Part shown: positions 18,212 to 26,607 of the stretch, one piece after another | How the letters are laid out: each line of letters opens with the position of its first letter | How positions within the stretch are numbered: the stretch's first letter is position 1 | Assembly: GCA_964482085.1 (NCBI GenBank) | Contig: CAYZVS010000002.1 | Location: forward strand, 1 to 64,000 | Reading direction: 5' to 3' | Length of the DNA: 64,000 nucleotides | DNA from: CAIXDN01 sp964482085 | GTDB lineage: Bacteria > Patescibacteriota > Patescibacteriia > 2-12-FULL-60-25 | Translations under genes and position numbers: made by a program | Notes under the pieces: model-generated | What the model was told of the DNA's origin: nothing | Databases searched by the model: none | Seen by the model: the letters and a program-made list of their open reading frames with translations, nothing else

Positions 18212-18676
18212 TTAGACGATAAGACTCAAGAGACCCGCAAGAAATAAGACTTGCATCGCAAAACCTGATGCAAAAGTCATATCATGTTGCTCACTGACCA
18301 TGTTGTGAAAAAAGAAATGCAAACGATGAAACCAGCCTAAACCGCGAATACGTGAAACCTCGTACACGCCAACAAGTAAGTCTGGAAGAATACCTCCGAT
18401 AATACCCATTGTAATTGCCAGCTTCGCATCACCCAGACCAAGATTGAAAAGAAACAAAACAAACAAAGTTGTTAAAATACCATCAATGACAACATACGCA
18501 ATCGATGATTTCACCCTTCTTCCGGAGAGATAATCCTTATAAAGATTGGTATCTCCATGCGGAATAATATCGCTTATAAAGTGCGATGCCATTCCAAGAA
18601 TGAAGGCAGCTACTGGACTATTAGGTACCTGCTGGGCGATCAATGCCCCAAGCACCGCATGCGTCGTGATGAACAT
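18212..18676 (-). CDS. Small polytopic membrane protein, YdjM/DUF457-like
   Basis: A 154-residue protein with about four hydrophobic segments and conserved-looking His/Asp positions: TTHAVLGALIA near the start, SHFISDIIPHGD at about 32-43, GGILPDLLVG at about 95-104, and a His-rich stretch HRLHFFFHN. This layout resembles the membrane-bound metal-dependent hydrolase-like YdjM/DUF457 proteins with a phospholipase C-like His/Asp arrangement. Substrate unknown. It lies between two tRNA genes. Confidence 0.7.
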   Translation of the reverse strand: MFITTHAVLGALIAQQVPNSPVAAFILGMASHFISDIIPHGDTNLYKDYLSGRRVKSSIAYVVIDGILTTLFVLFLFNLGLGDAKLAITMGIIGGILPDLLVGVYEVSRIRGLGWFHRLHFFFHNMVSEQHDMTFASGFAMQVLFLAGLLSLIV

Positions 18677-18718
18677 ACATCAAACGAGACGATTCTATCA
18701 TAAGGCTCAAAATAAGTA

Positions 18719-18744
18719 AAAATCGCGCTTGGTTGCGCGATTTT
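18719..18744 (-). terminator. Terminator after tRNA-Met
   Basis: A 10 bp stem (AAAATCGCGC with its complement) around loop TTGGTT, four bases past the tRNA-Met CCA end, with a T run on the minus strand. Confidence 0.8.
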
Positions 18745-18748
18745 ACTA

Positions 18749-18825
18749 TGGTAGCGGGGGGCGGAGTTGAACCGCCGACCTCGGGCTTATGAGTCCCACG
18801 CTCTAACCAACTGAGCTACCCCGCC
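18749..18825 (-). tRNA. tRNA-Met (CAT), probably elongator
   Basis: A complete cloverleaf with encoded CCA. The acceptor arms are GGCGGGG and CCCCGCT (G1-U72 wobble), the D arm is AGCTCAGTTGGTTAGAGC, and the anticodon loop is CTCATAA. It lacks the initiator C1-A72 mismatch. The last anticodon-stem pair is A31-G39, a mismatch. A CAT anticodon could also belong to a tRNA-Ile read after lysidine modification, so elongator Met is likely but not certain. Confidence 0.88.
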
Positions 18826-18846
18826 ATACCGGAAAGCGCGAGCAGA

Positions 18847-19818
18847 TTACCAATCCTCCACTATCTTGGCAAGTATCGTACGGGCGGTACATTCCCAAGA
18901 AAACCGTCCAGATTGTGCAATCCCTTTCCCTCCATCCATCTTGCCCTGAAAAGCATCAACAATCGCTCCTTGCCAGCTCTCTACATCAACGGCATCGATC
19001 AATCTTCCTGCCTCTCCAACGATCTCTGGCAAAGCGCCTCTATCACTCGCAATAACAGGTACGCCTAGTGACAATGCTTCCAAAGCGGTTCTGCCAAACC
19101 CCTCATGTAAAGATGGGATAAGCAACATCGATGCCGACGCAAGCAGCTTATCTCGCTCCGTATCATCAAAATCCATTACACGTTCTGCATGATGGATCTG
19201 CACATCGCCCCAGCCATTTCTTCCCGCCACAATCAATCTCGCATTTGGAACATGCTTTAAGATTTCCGGCCAAATCGCATCAACCATTTGAATATTTTTT
19301 CTTGGCTCTAGCGTACCCAAGATAAGCGCGTACGGTCCAGAGATTCTGCACTCATACGAACTCTTCTTTATGCCTTGATATGTCACGGAAACTTTTTCAC
19401 TTGTAACATGCGCAATTCTCATCAGAGCTCGTTTTGTGTCCTCACTCACGGCAAATATGTGCTTTGCACGACCAAGTCCAAACAAAAATAGATTTGTCGT
19501 AAGCAATCGCTTCAAGCTCGATTGTGGAAACCATTCCGGATGTTCAAAAATCGCCAAATCATGCACCCAAGGATAAAAAGTTCCACTCAAAAATGGCGAC
19601 ACTGCTCCACTCGCCACAAAAATATGATTAATGCGATCTTTCTTTAAACGTTGTCGTAAATGAAATCCTGAGCCACGTCTTGTATAAGTAACTATTTCAA
19701 TCTGAAAATCTTCCGCTTGCGCCTTTAATTCTTGTATCAACTCTCTTGATGCATGTGCGATTCCAGCCCCGAGCCCATCGTCAATTCCACGTGCATCAAT
19801 CGCCAGCCGTTTCTTCAT
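18847..19818 (-). CDS. Glycosyltransferase family 4 (GT-B fold)
   Basis: A 323-residue retaining glycosyltransferase. The C-terminal GT4 domain has ALILGTLEPRKNI, LIVAGRNGWG and the donor-binding EGFGRTALEALSLGVPVIAS with its E-x7-E pair. The start MKKRLAIDARG at 19818 fits the family; a longer reading overlaps the upstream gene. It begins one base after the carboxypeptidase gene stops and is the last gene of the aspS-scpA-scpB-dac run. It probably adds a sugar to an envelope glycan; donor and acceptor are unknown. Confidence 0.85.
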   Translation of the reverse strand: MKKRLAIDARGIDDGLGAGIAHASRELIQELKAQAEDFQIEIVTYTRRGSGFHLRQRLKKDRINHIFVASGAVSPFLSGTFYPWVHDLAIFEHPEWFPQSSLKRLLTTNLFLFGLGRAKHIFAVSEDTKRALMRIAHVTSEKVSVTYQGIKKSSYECRISGPYALILGTLEPRKNIQMVDAIWPEILKHVPNARLIVAGRNGWGDVQIHHAERVMDFDDTERDKLLASASMLLIPSLHEGFGRTALEALSLGVPVIASDRGALPEIVGEAGRLIDAVDVESWQGAIVDAFQGKMDGGKGIAQSGRFSWECTARTILAKIVEDW

Positions 19819-19819
19819 G

Positions 19820-20761
19820 TTAGTTTTCCTGAAGGACGCTACGTGCTTGTCGACCCCTCCATTCAAAATTTTGAAAACTCCAATACGTAAGGGCTTTTAC
19901 ATCCTGAAAGCGCGAGTAATGTGTATCTCCAGCAAGAATAACTGCGATGATTTCATGTCCATCTTGATCCCGCGTTGCCTGCGCCATACAGAAACCCGCT
20001 TCCGGCAATGTTCCTGTTTTTGCGGCGATTATATGATACGGCTTTTTATTCAAATCCGATGCGAGTAGCAAATTTGTTGTCTTGATTTGATATTTCCTCG
20101 TCGACGCTCTCCCTGCCAAGGTAACAGCCGGTTGTTCCGTTGTATCGCGCAATTCCGGATACTTGAGCGCGGCTCGCAATGCTAAAGCCACGTCTTTAGC
20201 GCTCGCTTTATTCCTCGAGTCCAGCCCCGATGGATCAAAGAAGATTGCATGCTCCATTCCGATATCTCTTGCCTTACGATTCATCGCATCAATAAAAGCA
20301 TCGCGTCCACCACTTGTCCTCGCAAGAACATTCGCCGCCTCATTGACTGATCCGATAAGTAAAGCCTGCAGGACTTCACGTTTGTTCAGTTTTTCTCCTG
20401 TCGGGATAACAGTCTTTCCGGCACTAGCATCATCTTCTTGTAAGAATGTAACCGATTCATCCAAATTAGGTTTTCCATCCAAAAAAACCATTGCTGTAAT
20501 AATCTTGGACAAGCTTGCTATCGAGTAAGCTGTATGTGAATCCTTCTCATAAAGAACTTGTCCACTCGCAACATCCATCACAACAGCCGCCTGAGCGTTA
20601 ACATCAATCCCAAGCGTCGCCTGATTTCTCTTGAAAGGTGCCTCACTTGTAACCGCAACATACTTAGCAACGGGAAGTCCGTTCAAAGAACCCATCGGTG
20701 CATGTCGGGCCGCCTGTAATGCCAGACTACCAAAGAGAACGATCAATGTTTCAGCTGTCAT
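19820..20761 (-). CDS. Serine D-Ala-D-Ala carboxypeptidase (peptidase S11)
   Basis: A 313-residue penicillin-binding protein of the DacA/DacF type that trims peptidoglycan stem peptides. It has the serine nucleophile in SLSK (about residues 83-86), the second motif SVN, and the third motif KTGT. The N-terminus is weakly hydrophobic (about 4-17) and may be a signal. It starts one base after scpB and ends one base before the glycosyltransferase, in a tight operon. Confidence 0.9.
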   Translation of the reverse strand: MTAETLIVLFGSLALQAARHAPMGSLNGLPVAKYVAVTSEAPFKRNQATLGIDVNAQAAVVMDVASGQVLYEKDSHTAYSIASLSKIITAMVFLDGKPNLDESVTFLQEDDASAGKTVIPTGEKLNKREVLQALLIGSVNEAANVLARTSGGRDAFIDAMNRKARDIGMEHAIFFDPSGLDSRNKASAKDVALALRAALKYPELRDTTEQPAVTLAGRASTRKYQIKTTNLLLASDLNKKPYHIIAAKTGTLPEAGFCMAQATRDQDGHEIIAVILAGDTHYSRFQDVKALTYWSFQNFEWRGRQARSVLQEN

Positions 20762-20762
20762 A

Positions 20763-21341
20763 TCAAATAGTTTGGCCCGTAAGATTCGGATCCTCCTTAG
20801 GCTCTAATTCTTCCAAAGCTTGCTGTACAGCCGAGTGCCCGCGCAACGCTTCATATTCTGGTAACTCCTCCGGCTTTGACATGCCAAGATGTTTATAGAA
20901 ATCGATCGTGACAGAATAGGTCGGTTGGCCGAGTCGCATCTCTTCACCCATTTCAACCAGACCGCGTAGCATCAGATTACGCAAAATTAATGTTGATTGT
21001 ACGCCTCGGATCTGCTCCACTTCCGGTCGAGTCATAGGACCTCGATACGCAAGAATAGCTAGCGCCTCCATCGACGGTTTTGAAAGCTCGCCTTGGGCGT
21101 CTGCTTTCAGTACGGAACGAACCGTCTCTGCCATTTCCGGACGCGTTACTAATTCCGCCTCACCGCCCTGAACAATCAGCATTAATCCCGAGCCACTCGT
21201 CTCTAATCGACCCTGCAAATCCGACAGAGCACCTTTTACATCTTCTTGTTTAGAATTCGTAATATCGGCGAGTCGTTTAACTCCCATGGGTTGCGCCGCG
21301 GCAAACAGGACCGCTTCAATCAATGCGGAAAGATCATTCAT
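20763..21341 (-). CDS. scpB: Segregation and condensation protein B
   Basis: A 192-residue winged-helix partner of SMC-ScpA. Motifs include IEAVLFAAAQPM, SKPSMEALAILAYRGPMTRPEVEQIRGV and YSVTIDFYKHLG. Its start overlaps the scpA stop by 4 bases. An smc gene is not in the window. Confidence 0.94.
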   Translation of the reverse strand: MNDLSALIEAVLFAAAQPMGVKRLADITNSKQEDVKGALSDLQGRLETSGSGLMLIVQGGEAELVTRPEMAETVRSVLKADAQGELSKPSMEALAILAYRGPMTRPEVEQIRGVQSTLILRNLMLRGLVEMGEEMRLGQPTYSVTIDFYKHLGMSKPEELPEYEALRGHSAVQQALEELEPKEDPNLTGQTI

Positions 21342-22054
21342 ACATTTTTGGATTCAATTCGATGGAGACGGATATCATCAAACAAATTACCTTGTTCGAC
21401 ACGTACGATGCGCTGTTTGATCAATTCAAGCAAGGCTAAAAAACCCACAACCATTTCGCTCTTATCATGAGATTCTGCCAAGAAACGATGAAAAGAAACT
21501 TGCATCATCGATGCAACGCGCTTACGTAAATGCTCGATCTTTTCTTCAATGGTAATTGCTCGCTCAATAGCCGCTTTCGGCAAGATCAATATTGGCTCTA
21601 AGCGTTTTATCGCTTTTTCATAGAGCTCTTTCAACAATTCAGCGGTAACTCCTTGTGGAGGCATAAAAACGGGCTCCGTCTGCTTCACAACTCGCTGTGT
21701 TCTTGCGAACGCTTCCCTGCCTTCATTCCAACGCTCGCCAATCTGTTTGGCGGCACCAGCGAATGCCTTGTACATGCGTAATTGTGTTTCCAAATCCGGT
21801 CCTTCATCCAAGTCCTCGCTCAAATCGGGCAAAAGCGCCTTAGATTTTAAATAAACAAGTTTTGCGGCGACAACCAAAAAATCCGCTAATTCAATCGGCG
21901 GAATCTTGCCTTGATTCTCACGTATATATCGGACAAAAGGTTCTGTTACAGCAACAAGAGATATGGTTGTGATCTCCATCTCTTCCTTCTCGACAAGCTG
22001 CAAGAGCAGGTCCAAGGGACCTTCAAATTTTTCGATGCTTACGGAATAAGTCAT
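21338..22054 (-). CDS. scpA: Segregation and condensation protein A
   Basis: A 238-residue kleisin that bridges SMC heads. The N-terminus FEGPLDLLLQLVEKEEMEI is diagnostic, followed by LADFLVVAAKLVYLKSKALLP. The C-terminal winged helix has FLALLELIKQRIVRVEQ. It overlaps aspS and scpB by 4 bases each. Confidence 0.95.
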   Translation of the reverse strand: MTYSVSIEKFEGPLDLLLQLVEKEEMEITTISLVAVTEPFVRYIRENQGKIPPIELADFLVVAAKLVYLKSKALLPDLSEDLDEGPDLETQLRMYKAFAGAAKQIGERWNEGREAFARTQRVVKQTEPVFMPPQGVTAELLKELYEKAIKRLEPILILPKAAIERAITIEEKIEHLRKRVASMMQVSFHRFLAESHDKSEMVVGFLALLELIKQRIVRVEQGNLFDDIRLHRIESKNV

Positions 22055-23445
22055 GACGACTCACGGATTTTGATATGCGCTTCTTCCAATCGTTTTTCTT
22101 CAATCTCGCTTGGCGCACCCATAAGCAAATCTCGCGCATCACCCGTTTTTGGAAATGGTATAACTTCACGGATATTTGGCTCATTCGCCAAAATCATCAC
22201 AACACGATCTAAACCGGAAGCGATACCTCCATGCGGCGGCGCACCAAACTCAAAGGCTTCAAGCATGTGCCCAAAGCGCGACTGGATGGTTTCTGCATCA
22301 AGACCAAGTAACTGGAAGACACGATTTTGCATCTCACGCGTGTGAATACGTATCGATCCGCCAAAAATCTCATAACCATTTAATACGAGGTCATACGCAT
22401 TGGCCCGCACATCCAACGGGAACGACTCTAACTTATCCGCATCCTCGGGAAGTGGTGATGTGAACGGGTGGTGTACGGCTTGAACACCGCCTTCATCATC
22501 CTTTTCAAACATCGGAAAATCAACAATCCACTCAAAAGACAATTCGTTTGGATCATTCTTATCTTTTCTGAGATCCGGTTTGTCGCTGCCATATTTTTCC
22601 ATTGAGTCAGCATACGAGATGCGCGGAAACGGAACTTGAAGAATATGTTTCTCTGGAGAAACCGTTTTCACCATCTCAACCATCATGTTCTCGACAAGTG
22701 TCAAAACATCTTCACGATCAACAAACGACAATTCCATATCGAGCTGCGTAAATTCAGGCTGTCGATCGCCACGCTGGTCTTCATCGCGGAAACAGCGTGC
22801 AATTTGGAAATATTTTTCAACGCCTCCAACCATAAGCAACTGCTTAAACTGTTGTGGTGATTGGGGTAACACGTAAAAATCACCAGCATGTAAGCGTGAC
22901 GGTACAAGATACTCGCGTGACCCTTCCGGAGTTCCTTTTGTAAGACAAGGTGTCTCAACTTCAAGAAAATCCCGTTCATGCAAATAATCTCTAAAGAATC
23001 CAATCACCTTGTCTCGTAAAATAAGATTGCTCAACATGCGTTTTGATCGCAAGTCAAGATAGCGATACTTCAAACGCAATTCCTCGTTTATCTTGGATGT
23101 ATCTTCCAATTCAAATGGCGGTGTTTTAGCTTCATTCAAAATAATGAGCTCTTTTGCCAGTACCTCAACGCCTCCTGTTGGTAAATCAGGATTAACCTGT
23201 TTATCTCCACGCTTATTCACGATACCTCGAACCTCGATACAAAATTCCGGCCTAAGTTCTTTCATCCGCTCCTTAGACGCGTCATCAAGTTCCGCTGGAA
23301 CAAAAACGACTTGCGCAAGACCAGATCGATCACGCATGTCGATAAAAGCAAGCTTTCCCATGTCTCTGCGGACATGAACCCAGCCTTTAAGCGTCACTTC
23401 CTCGCCAACCTTGGCGACCGTGTCTAAAATCATCGTCCGTTTCAT
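22051..23445 (-). CDS. aspS: Aspartyl-tRNA synthetase, lacking GAD insertion
   Basis: A 464-residue class II synthetase. It has an N-terminal OB-fold anticodon domain (about 15-110), motif 1 around VETPCLTKGTPEGSREY, motif 2 FRDEDQRGDRQPEFTQLD, and motif 3 GIASGLDRVVM. It has bacterial-type sequence but is about 120 residues shorter than bacterial AspRS. SDKPDLR is followed within about 15 residues by FEWIVDFPMFE, where bacteria normally carry the GAD domain. asnS is nearby, so Asn-tRNA can be made directly. The first ATG follows a GAATAT box by 6 bases. scpA overlaps its end. Confidence 0.95.
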   Translation of the reverse strand: MKRTMILDTVAKVGEEVTLKGWVHVRRDMGKLAFIDMRDRSGLAQVVFVPAELDDASKERMKELRPEFCIEVRGIVNKRGDKQVNPDLPTGGVEVLAKELIILNEAKTPPFELEDTSKINEELRLKYRYLDLRSKRMLSNLILRDKVIGFFRDYLHERDFLEVETPCLTKGTPEGSREYLVPSRLHAGDFYVLPQSPQQFKQLLMVGGVEKYFQIARCFRDEDQRGDRQPEFTQLDMELSFVDREDVLTLVENMMVEMVKTVSPEKHILQVPFPRISYADSMEKYGSDKPDLRKDKNDPNELSFEWIVDFPMFEKDDEGGVQAVHHPFTSPLPEDADKLESFPLDVRANAYDLVLNGYEIFGGSIRIHTREMQNRVFQLLGLDAETIQSRFGHMLEAFEFGAPPHGGIASGLDRVVMILANEPNIREVIPFPKTGDARDLLMGAPSEIEEKRLEEAHIKIRESS

Positions 23446-23451
23446 AGGCTG

Positions 23452-23457
23452 ATATTC
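23452..23457 (-). promoter_or_regulatory. -10 box of aspS, leaderless
   Basis: GAATAT on the minus strand ends 6 bases before the aspS ATG, predicting an mRNA that starts at or next to the start codon. Confidence 0.4.
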
Positions 23458-23498
23458 CAGCAGAAAAGCTATAATTACGCAAAAACCAACCGGCCAAC

Positions 23499-23771
23499 CT
23501 ACTGCAACAACCGAGATTCGGCCTGAATGTTCTGCAAAAGCAAGCCTTGTCCACCCTCACTTCTTAAGGCTTGCTCATAGAACACCCAAATCAAGCTCAT
23601 ATGACAATCATCGCGTCGTCCTGCTGCACATTCCTGATAACGCTGTACTTCTAGTTGGGCGTGATTTTTCATCGCTGCTGGTAAAAACAAACCAAGCAAA
23701 GTAACAACAAGACCGAGACTAATCCAGATACGGATCCAGCCGGTCGGAAGTGGACGTGTAGCAGTAGCCAT
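23499..23771 (-). CDS. Small single-pass membrane protein
   Basis: A 90-residue protein with one transmembrane segment (about 13-31; WIRIWISLGLVVTLLGLFL), a short cytoplasmic head, and an outer part with two Cys in YQECAAGRRDDC. No family recognised. It follows the propeller-like gene by 11 bases and probably shares its mRNA. Confidence 0.6.
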   Translation of the reverse strand: MATATRPLPTGWIRIWISLGLVVTLLGLFLPAAMKNHAQLEVQRYQECAAGRRDDCHMSLIWVFYEQALRSEGGQGLLLQNIQAESRLLQ

Positions 23772-23782
23772 AATTGCTCAAA

Positions 23783-24733
23783 TTATAGCATACGTGCCGC
23801 CATGGGCGCGCCAGGCAATGTCTGAATCAGCTCCAAGGACAATGTCTCGAGATCCAAACGAAAGACACTTTCATCTTGAGCTAAAAGTAAGGAACTTGTA
23901 TTAAGCCAGATTAAAGGCACGCCATTCCCAGTCCAGCGTTTTCCCTGTGAACTCGCAACCATGTCTCCGCCGTCAGTCCGATACGCGACCGCACCCTCAG
24001 GACCCGGCAATACACTCGTAATAACTTTTGTCTCTTGAGCGATCGCCTTCTGAATACCGGACAAAGAAACACGTATCAATCGTGAAGGCCCACTCGGCTC
24101 AGATTCAATCCCTTGTCCAGGCGTATAGGTAGCAAGCCACAAATGTCCATCCTCGCTAAACAAAGCATTTGCAAATTCCGGCATCTCAATCAGCGATCGG
24201 ATTTCCCCTGTTCTCGAAACAATAAAGATTGATCGTATATTTGTCGTTGCAACAACAAAGGCATGCGTATCATCAATTTTTCCGATGACCTGCGGATCAT
24301 GATAGGCTTCTCCATTGCCGCCTCGCAGAGAAACATTCCACCTCCCACCATCTGTCAAAATTGCCGCTTTACCATCAGGTGAGGGCGGGATCACTCGGAG
24401 ATTTCCTGCGGATTTCCATTCATCGATACGCCATCCCTTCTCTACCGTCTCCTCTTTAATCATCTTACCGGGAAGCATGAGCTCAAATCGTTGATCATTC
24501 CCCGCTTTTGGATTCTGGATTCCAAGCTGAACAACAATGGACGCCTCTAGCTCTGTACTTACGATCGATGTCGACGTTGAACTTGTTCCTCCAAGTGAAA
24601 GCTGAGCACCCGTACCATTCTGAAATGAGTAGTACACCCCACCAAAAATCAAACCCAACACTCCCGCCCAAACCCAATGGGTGGCAGCTGGGGGACGTCC
24701 TTCTTCATGCTCCCGTTTGCGTCTTCGGGACAT
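23783..24733 (-). CDS. Membrane-anchored beta-propeller-like protein
   Basis: A 316-residue protein with a basic cytoplasmic N-terminus (MSRRRKREHEEGRPP), one transmembrane segment (about 20-38), and an extracytoplasmic region of repeated beta-rich units. Phrases such as PPSPDGKAAILTDGGRW, FSEDGHLWLATY and LPGPEGAVAYRTDGGDM are typical of WD40/TolB-like propellers. The exact family is not recognised. It is 30 bases downstream of asnS. Confidence 0.65.
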   Translation of the reverse strand: MSRRRKREHEEGRPPAATHWVWAGVLGLIFGGVYYSFQNGTGAQLSLGGTSSTSTSIVSTELEASIVVQLGIQNPKAGNDQRFELMLPGKMIKEETVEKGWRIDEWKSAGNLRVIPPSPDGKAAILTDGGRWNVSLRGGNGEAYHDPQVIGKIDDTHAFVVATTNIRSIFIVSRTGEIRSLIEMPEFANALFSEDGHLWLATYTPGQGIESEPSGPSRLIRVSLSGIQKAIAQETKVITSVLPGPEGAVAYRTDGGDMVASSQGKRWTGNGVPLIWLNTSSLLLAQDESVFRLDLETLSLELIQTLPGAPMAARML

Positions 24734-24763
24734 ATAACGGTCTCATCTTACCCCAGATGACCC

Positions 24764-26056
24764 TTATGGCTCCAATCGATTCATCAAACGTGGAAACGGA
24801 ATCGTTTCTCGTACGTGGTGAATACCACAGATCCAGGTCGTTAAACGCTCGAGTCCAAAACCAAAACCAGAATGAGGAACACTGCCGTATTTACGCAAAT
24901 CAAGATACCACTGAAAATCTTTCTCCGGCAGATGATGTTCACGAATTCGTTCAAGTAACTTCTCGTAATTATCTTCACGTTGCGATCCTCCGATCACCTC
25001 TCCGTAACCCTCCGGTGCTAGCAAATCAGCATTGAGCACGCGCGACTCATCTTCCGGATCTCGCTTCATGTAAAACGCTTTAACCGCCGTCGGATATTTC
25101 TCCACAAAAATCGGCTTCTCATGCGCCTTGGTTAAAAGCGTTTCATCATCCGCTCCAAGATCATCCATGTCACCAATATCTGATCCATGCTCGCGCAACC
25201 ACTTGATCGCTTCAGCATGTGTCATGCGAATAAATGGTGCCTGAACTTTTTTCAGAGGCTCTTGATCACGTTCTAAGATTTTGAGCTCAGGCTGACAGTT
25301 CTTCAAGACGCTCTCTACAATAAAACAAACTAAAGATTCCTGAATTTTCAAGTTGCCTTCATGATCTGTAAACGCGGCTTCTGCATCCATCATCCAAAAC
25401 TCCGTTAAATGCCGTCGTGTCTTGGATTTTTCTGCACGGAAGACTGGTCCAAAATCAAAGCAGCGTCCAACACTCGCGATAGCCGCCTCCAGATACAATT
25501 GTCCAGATTGTGAGAGATACGCTTTTCGTTCTCCAAAATAATCAATTTCAAACAACTCGGTTGTTCCTTCACACGCGCTCGGCGTAAAAATTGGTGAATC
25601 GATTTTGGTATAATCGTTCTCCTTCATCCAAGCGTAAGTCGCATTGATGATTTCATTCCGAACACGTTGTATCGCCCACTGCGACGGCGTACGCAACCAA
25701 AGATGGCGCTGATCAAGTAAAAAATCAGGACCATGTTCTTTTTTACCAATTGGAAACTCCTCTGCTTTTTGAACCAGTTCCACCCTGCTCGCTTGAAGTT
25801 CATACACGCCTTCCTGCTTTGGATGCTTGGAAACCGTACCTGTGACAATCACCGATGATTCGATCGTCGCCTCAACAGCATCATTCCAGCTCTTTTCATC
25901 GATGCCATTCTTAGCAACAACGGCCTGAGTGAAACCGGAACCATCGCGCAACTGCAAAAACGCAATCGATCCGCTGGAACGGACATTATAAGCCCAGCCA
26001 GAAACCGTTGCTTCTTGCCCGACTAATCCTGAAAAATCTTTGATCAATGCCTTCAT
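24764..26056 (-). CDS. asnS: Asparaginyl-tRNA synthetase
   Basis: A 430-residue class II synthetase of the Asp/Asn/Lys group. It has an N-terminal OB fold (VSGWAYNVRSSGSIAFLQLRDG), motif 1 region KIDSPIFTPSACEGTTELFE, motif 2 FRAEKSKTRRHLTEFWMMDAE, and motif 3 GFGFGLERLTTW. The FWMMDAE reading after motif 2 is typical of AsnRS. I chose MKALIKDFSG at 26056 over an ATG 33 bases upstream because it matches the family start. Confidence 0.94.
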   Translation of the reverse strand: MKALIKDFSGLVGQEATVSGWAYNVRSSGSIAFLQLRDGSGFTQAVVAKNGIDEKSWNDAVEATIESSVIVTGTVSKHPKQEGVYELQASRVELVQKAEEFPIGKKEHGPDFLLDQRHLWLRTPSQWAIQRVRNEIINATYAWMKENDYTKIDSPIFTPSACEGTTELFEIDYFGERKAYLSQSGQLYLEAAIASVGRCFDFGPVFRAEKSKTRRHLTEFWMMDAEAAFTDHEGNLKIQESLVCFIVESVLKNCQPELKILERDQEPLKKVQAPFIRMTHAEAIKWLREHGSDIGDMDDLGADDETLLTKAHEKPIFVEKYPTAVKAFYMKRDPEDESRVLNADLLAPEGYGEVIGGSQREDNYEKLLERIREHHLPEKDFQWYLDLRKYGSVPHSGFGFGLERLTTWICGIHHVRETIPFPRLMNRLEP

Positions 26057-26077
26057 AGATAATGCGGAGAATAGCGA

Positions 26078-26111
26078 AACCCCCGTCATCTGTCGATAGA
26101 CAACGGGGGTT
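26078..26111 (-). terminator. Terminator after the 142-residue orphan gene
   Basis: Outer arms AACCCCCGT and ACGGGGGTT enclose a smaller TGTC/GACA stem. It lies just past the stop of the gene at 26119-26547 and just before asnS begins. Confidence 0.7.
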
Positions 26112-26118
26112 CAGAGAA

Positions 26119-26547
26119 TCAGCGATGCAGGGGCGCGGCAAAGATTGCCACGCGTTCACGTCTATGGGCCTGCACACGAAGGAACGTTGCCTCGCTGTAG
26201 AAAGCGATCACGAGATTCCTCTCCGGGTCGACGCGAGCGTAGTAGCGGTAGCCGCGAGTCGACACACCCTCGAGCAGCAAGGCGCCCTCGCGCTCATACT
26301 GCTGCAACTCCGGCTCACACGGCGTCATGTCCGCCAAGAGCTCGAGAAGCTGCATCTGGAGTCGACCTCGCTCGAGGTCGCGCCGGAGCTTCCGATCCAG
26401 GTAATCCTGCCGATTGTATCGGCCGACACCCAACCTACGGCGTTCCTGGGAGCGGATATAACCGGACAATCCACCATTACCTTCCAGATACACTCGCATG
26501 AAGTGACCAATCGCATGTTTGGTTGCGCGTTGCGGACTAATGCTCAT
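26119..26547 (-). CDS. Hypothetical protein, Arg-rich, GC-rich gene
   Basis: A 142-residue basic protein with no recognised family and no membrane segment. The middle is highly charged (RRLGVGRYNRQDYLDRKLRRDLERGRL, given here only as its general character: Arg/Asp/Glu helix), and the end is beta-like (YRYYARVDPERN, then ERVAIFAAPLHR). A strong Shine-Dalgarno, AGGAAGGTGG, stands directly before the ATG, and a hairpin terminator follows. The gene is visibly richer in G+C at third positions than asnS and recO on either side. Overlapping readings on the other strand lack a ribosome site. Confidence 0.65.
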   Translation of the reverse strand: MSISPQRATKHAIGHFMRVYLEGNGGLSGYIRSQERRRLGVGRYNRQDYLDRKLRRDLERGRLQMQLLELLADMTPCEPELQQYEREGALLLEGVSTRGYRYYARVDPERNLVIAFYSEATFLRVQAHRRERVAIFAAPLHR

Positions 26548-26607
26548 GCCACCTTCCTATCGCTACATGGTAAAAGGAACATGACGATATAAGCAGGCGC
26601 GCTGCTA

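Noticed and set aside
26062..26592. Long plus-strand open frames opposite the 142-residue gene
   Set aside because: They lack a ribosome site and have Ser/Arg/His-rich composition typical of antisense frames. The minus-strand gene has AGGAAGGTGG, an ATG and a terminator.
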